Source: Porphyridium purpureum (lineage: Eukaryota; Rhodophyta; Bangiophyceae; Porphyridiales; Porphyridiaceae). Taken from it: a stretch of 64,000 nt of DNA. Numbering within the stretch: position 1 is the first letter of the stretch; each line of letters opens with the position of its first letter. The stretch spans positions 4,154,001 to 4,218,000 of the forward strand of contig VRMN01000001.1 of assembly GCA_008690995.1 (NCBI GenBank). Direction: 5' to 3'. The notes under the pieces are model-generated. The model was given only the letters and a program-made list of their open reading frames with translations, was not told where the DNA came from and did no database searches. This document shows positions 59,927 through 64,000 of the stretch, piece by piece. A program made the translations under genes and the position numbers.

Positions 59927-62900
59927 TCACTAAGTCTCCCCAGATTATCCTCCGGAGCGCTCTTGTACCTTTGCTGCGAATAATGTTAAAGTTAAGCACC
60001 ATACGCACAAATGAAAGGTTCGTCGCATAAGAATGCGTAATTTTTCAGAACGTGTATACCCCTCTTTTAAGTAGTGTAAACTACCCATTATCGAAAAGCG
60101 CGCTCTTTTTCTTGGCGAGCGCGCTATTTTCGGACCCAGATACGGTTTGCGTACAGTCACATGTAAGGAGTATGCTTGGAATTTCCCCTTCTGTGGGTTG
60201 TAACGGCATTAAGAAAAGAGGACCGCTTGAACGATAACAGAAATTAGAAACCGACGTACTGACGTACCGACGCACCGAAACGAACGGAATGGTAAGCAGG
60301 TCAGTCAAAGCAGAGTGGCAAGGAATAAAAAGAGGACGGAAAATTCAACTTATTGGGGGCCACTAGGAGTGGTGCGGACTTTACAAGTGATGGGTGATGA
60401 AAGGTACGTTCAAGCCCATCTGCCTTTCTAAAAACACTCCAGACCAATATCCGCTCGTACAACACGCTAGCGTGCTTCTCTTGCAAGTCCAACTGAAGTC
60501 TTCCAATGACCGCCTCGATCCAGCAAACCAAGCTCTCCTGTTTTTCCTCTCGGCCTTATCTCTCCTTCTACCTTGTCCTGGAAACTCCGAGGAAGCAGCC
60601 TGTGCCTTTGCCCTTTTACACCTTTCATCCTTGCTCTATCCAGCAAGGGCTGAAGGTCGAATCTGTTCAAAAGAACAAATTTCCACCACAGGGTTTGACT
60701 TGTTCCTCAACTCGCAACCACCGCCGGTCCCGTATCCGAAACATGGCTGGGACAGCCCGGCAAGAATGAATCCAAAAGTTGTGACCAGTCTTCGGTCTCC
60801 ACACAAAGCCATGCACAAAACGAAAGAATCAAACATGACTCAGGTCCAAGATCATCAAGCTTCTATTATAAAAGAGTTGCCAGAGGCAATCGAGGACACG
60901 TGGGAGAAAATGGACGATTGCTAAAGGACCTGTGCGGTAACGTGCCATCGAGGATCATTGAAGTGGCATTGACCGACCGAAAAAATTGCCACTTTTACAA
61001 ATCAGAGTTTGTCTTTCAATCTTCTTGCAAATGCTCTAATCATCTTTGGCTTGAACTGTATGTCAACTTCTCGCGCCGATCGGTCAACCTTTGACGACTT
61101 TGGACAACTTTTACATTCTCTGTGAGAAAAAGTGTAAAACACTGCCGGTGTTTATAGTTGATTATCACTTGCTGTATCATACCAATACAAAGCGTAGAAA
61201 GTTGGTATATGCTGTACGGTTATAACACTTATTCTGGACACTTGGAAGGCGAAAGTGCCAGTATCTACTCTAACCTTATAATGTCTACACACCTTGTGAA
61301 TGTAAATTATTGCTTTAGAAGTGCAAAGCATACGCCTTATACCCGAATAGTATGTACCGTTTGAAAGACACAAGCTGACAGTTGTAGAACCCAAGCCCAT
61401 TTTCTGCGTGCCGTTGCGCTGGGACCTCTGCCTGCTCCTGCTGTGAATGAGCAGTCCGCAAGTACCGTCCAAGCTGCTCCACTTCAAAGCACGTGTGTGA
61501 GCACGATGCGACCGAGCACATGGACACCTGGGGCGACTGCTGGAGCTGGGCGTCCTGCCCAGGCTCGTCCGCTCTCTCGCTGCGCACCAACGCAAAGCAC
61601 ACGCGCTGGAGTGCCCGAGCTTCGGCCATCGGGTTGCTTGACTATGGAAGTGCTAGGGCTGCCGGGCGGTGTGGTTCAGCACATGCATCCGAGGTCCCGG
61701 GCAGTTGCACCACCTCGAGCACTGGCATCTGGGGTTATGTGACGTCCATCGAGACACATACTCCGTCAAGCAGGTCTTGTTCCACAGAAGAGTGAAGCGT
61801 CAGAGCCGCAACATCGGGGCATCTAAGCGCAAGAGCCCCCAGAATCTACACCGCCACGTGCCAGGGACACTTCGTCTGCACCGCCGTGTGTCAGAACCAC
61901 GGCATCTGTGGCGCCAGATGCTTGGGCCACGGCCTCTGTGTCGCCAGTCGGTGGAGCATCGTACCAGGCGTCGTGCCACGCTACGGCACGGCCAGCTTGC
62001 TCGGATATCGGCGGGCCTCAATCGCCCCGATACGGACTATCAGCTTTGGTATGCTGCTTGTTAGTAGTCGTCGCTGGTCTCGTTGCATTCCTGACGCCAA
62101 GGGCCCGTCTGTCACCAGCCGCTCCGCGATGAAGTGCCCTCACCACTACACAGCCGTAGCGCGGCTTCCCTGCCTATTGGCGTCGGCAGAACATCCACAA
62201 GGTGGTCAACCGACGCGGCGGGGGTGACCACCAAAAAGAGGTCGCCATAAGGCTCAGAACCTCCGCCGGAGATGGACCCGTCGACACCACTTAGCTTGGG
62301 TGCACGACTGTGTTAAGCGCGTGCCGAAATGACTGCGGCCACGCTGTGGGGTAGCAGGAGCACAAGACGACCCATTCAGTCGCACTGGCTGTCGATGCAG
62401 TTGCGAAATCTGCTTTACCGGCTTCTGAGATGGCGGCTTGACTCGTGTAGACGGTGCGCGCTCCGTGTCCTTGAGCCTGCGAGTTGTGCGCTGTGGGTTT
62501 CAAGGTTCAGAGAGCTCAGTCCGTTGGGCTTGACGAAATGGAGCTACGTTCCATGCCACCGACGACTTGGCCGAAGCATTCAGGCCGAGCGTGATTGGCT
62601 TTGACCTAACATGTACACAGGGTGAAGTCCGCTTCGGTGCGGATGCCGGGGCAGCTGTCGAAGAGCATCGTTGCGCCTCGCCGGCTGCCACCATTGTCCA
62701 GCGACACTATTCAGGCCGCGGGATCACGTACATCGACGCCACGTTGTCTTGGGCCAGCGCGCGAACGGGAGTCGAGTGCGCACAAGCTGTAGCCGAAGCC
62801 AGGACTGGATTACGTTCTGACATCAAAGCTGGAGCTGGGGCACCACCTCTGGCTAACGCTCGTGCAGAAGATCCTTCTGGAACAAGAGCTGGAGCAAGGG

Positions 62901-64000
62901 AATCGCCGAACATCACTTCCAAGGCTTGACCGCAGGCGTGAGTCGGCATGGCTGTGCGCACGCCGTTGGGGCAGCTATCGGCGAGAGAAGGCATTAGATC
63001 TACACACTCCGTGACCGTCTTGAGCAGACTGCGGCATGTAGCAGGTGCCTCAAGACCCTTGCACACCTGAGCACCTGCGCTGCTTAGATGGCTTCAGTTG
63101 CCACTCGGAGCTTTTGCACGGACAAGAAAACGGGACAGATCCAACGGCGGAGGCACCTTTACTGACCCGGCCAATCGACTGGCACGTCCTGCAGCTAGCG
63201 ATAAAGTGCTCCAGGCCTCATGCGGTGGTCTAGGGTCGCACTGCGCACATACACAGGTGCAACCACGGGCTAGAGAGTCGGCATGCTTGCAAGCCGATAC
63301 GCCCACGAACAAACGCGCCGACATTTCCAACCCTCATCCGCCATGGGAGAGCCACACCAACAACAGTACCCACCAACAAGACGCGCACGCAAGAGCTGAT
63401 GCGCTCGTGAGCGGAGATGTCCGCGAACAAGGATGCCGACGACCGGTTCCACACGCTTTCGTCAACAGAGCCCCACGCCACTAACGCTGACCACCTACAC
63501 AACGCGCGCACAACAGTCGACGCGCTCGTGACCTGACACGCTCGCGAACAAATATCCTTCCAAAGCAGGCGCCGCGGCATAGCCGACATTGTAGGAAAAG
63601 ACCATCTTGTGAGCGTAGACGACGGTAGAGTTGCGCAAAAGCCGCTCTTCGGTTTACTCGACCCGAAGACCGTGCTTTGATTTATTCGCTGGCAGAGTCG
63701 CGTCACAAAGTCAGGCTACGGTTGCCGTTTAAAAGAGCCGCTGCACAGCTCATCGGCGCAAAGGTCAGGGAACGACCCTGCGAGGGGCACCACCCGCGTG
63801 CAGGTAAGAAGTCGCGCCCATTTCTATACGTCGCCACAAGGCGATCTTGCTGTCCCGTTTGGCGTACCGCTATTCAGCCCACCCGGTCGTGCCGTCCTGA
63901 TGACAGGGACCAAGGCGCTATCTGCCTCGGCGCTGAGGCGCACAATGATTTCCTCACACGTCCTTTCGCTCGAAACAACAACTCGCAGGATCCGTTCTTG
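59927..64000. other. Gene-poor region to the window end
   Basis: About 4 kb. 60.0-61.4 kb is AT-rich. The + frame at 60394-60924 (176 codons) is Leu/Ser-rich without motif and I do not accept it. 61.3-63.7 kb has many overlapping frames on both strands. A minus-strand stretch near 61.44-61.50 kb weakly recalls a retroelement gag zinc knuckle, so part of this could be an old retroelement fossil. No genes supported. Confidence 0.3.

Noticed and set aside
60394-60924. 176-codon + frame
   Set aside because: No recognisable motif; the Leu/Ser/Pro mix looks like chance translation of pyrimidine-rich DNA.

Overview
The window looks like nuclear DNA of a unicellular alga with few introns, mixed GC content and long intergenic stretches. 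Most genes are single open frames. The gene set is eukaryotic and photosynthetic in flavour: a cycloartenol synthase carrying the plant/algal product-determining residues, a phytotransferrin/FEA1-type iron protein, a complex I NDUFS5-like subunit, PPR-like proteins, GT47-like proteins, two Ty1/copia retrotransposons and a Fanzor (eukaryotic TnpB). A mesophilic red alga such as Porphyridium would fit, but that placement is inference. I saw no rRNA, tRNA or CRISPR array.

Layout. 0-4 kb: cycloartenol synthase (+), then a membrane-anchored cupin-like protein (-) and an NDUFS5-like subunit (-). 5.7-7.7 kb: a Fanzor RNA-guided nuclease gene (-) with a frame change, a (QQE)n insert and a hairpin over its last codons. 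8.3-13.2 kb: a very young copia element with identical 374-bp LTRs and a 5-bp target duplication, lying inside a host reading frame. 14.8-16.8 kb: a DUF2254 membrane protein (-). 17-19.7 kb: gene-poor, with a diverged dispersed repeat and a 12-bp tandem repeat. 19.8-22.6 kb: a protein with an MLKL-like helical N-terminus, an intact-looking kinase and Sel1 repeats. 23.5-27.5 kb: a ferric reductase (-) and a phytotransferrin-like protein (+), head to head, a probable iron-uptake pair. 28.1-29.2 kb: a decayed third copy of the kinase/Sel1 family. 29.5-32.4 kb: a dynamin-like GTPase (-).

33.8-47.7 kb holds a segmental duplication. A block of PPR-like genes followed by a GT47/exostosin-like gene occurs twice (about 33.8-37.65 and 42.6-47.7 kb), with the second intact kinase/Sel1 gene (38.6-41.4 kb) between the copies. 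The PPR part is wrecked in block 1. In block 2 it is partly damaged (PPR-A) and partly open (PPR-B). 48.85-54.0 kb: a second young copia element (-) with nearly identical LTRs and a CCCAT target duplication, ending 77 bp before the start of another PPR-like gene (54.1-56.2 kb). From 56.2 kb to the end I see no gene I can support with confidence.

The most interesting items are the MLKL-like/kinase/Sel1 family (a possible cell-death or immune-type receptor-kinase family), the Fanzor with its rearranged RuvC glutamate and putative guide-RNA hairpin, the divergent iron-uptake pair, and the duplicated PPR-GT47 block with uneven decay.
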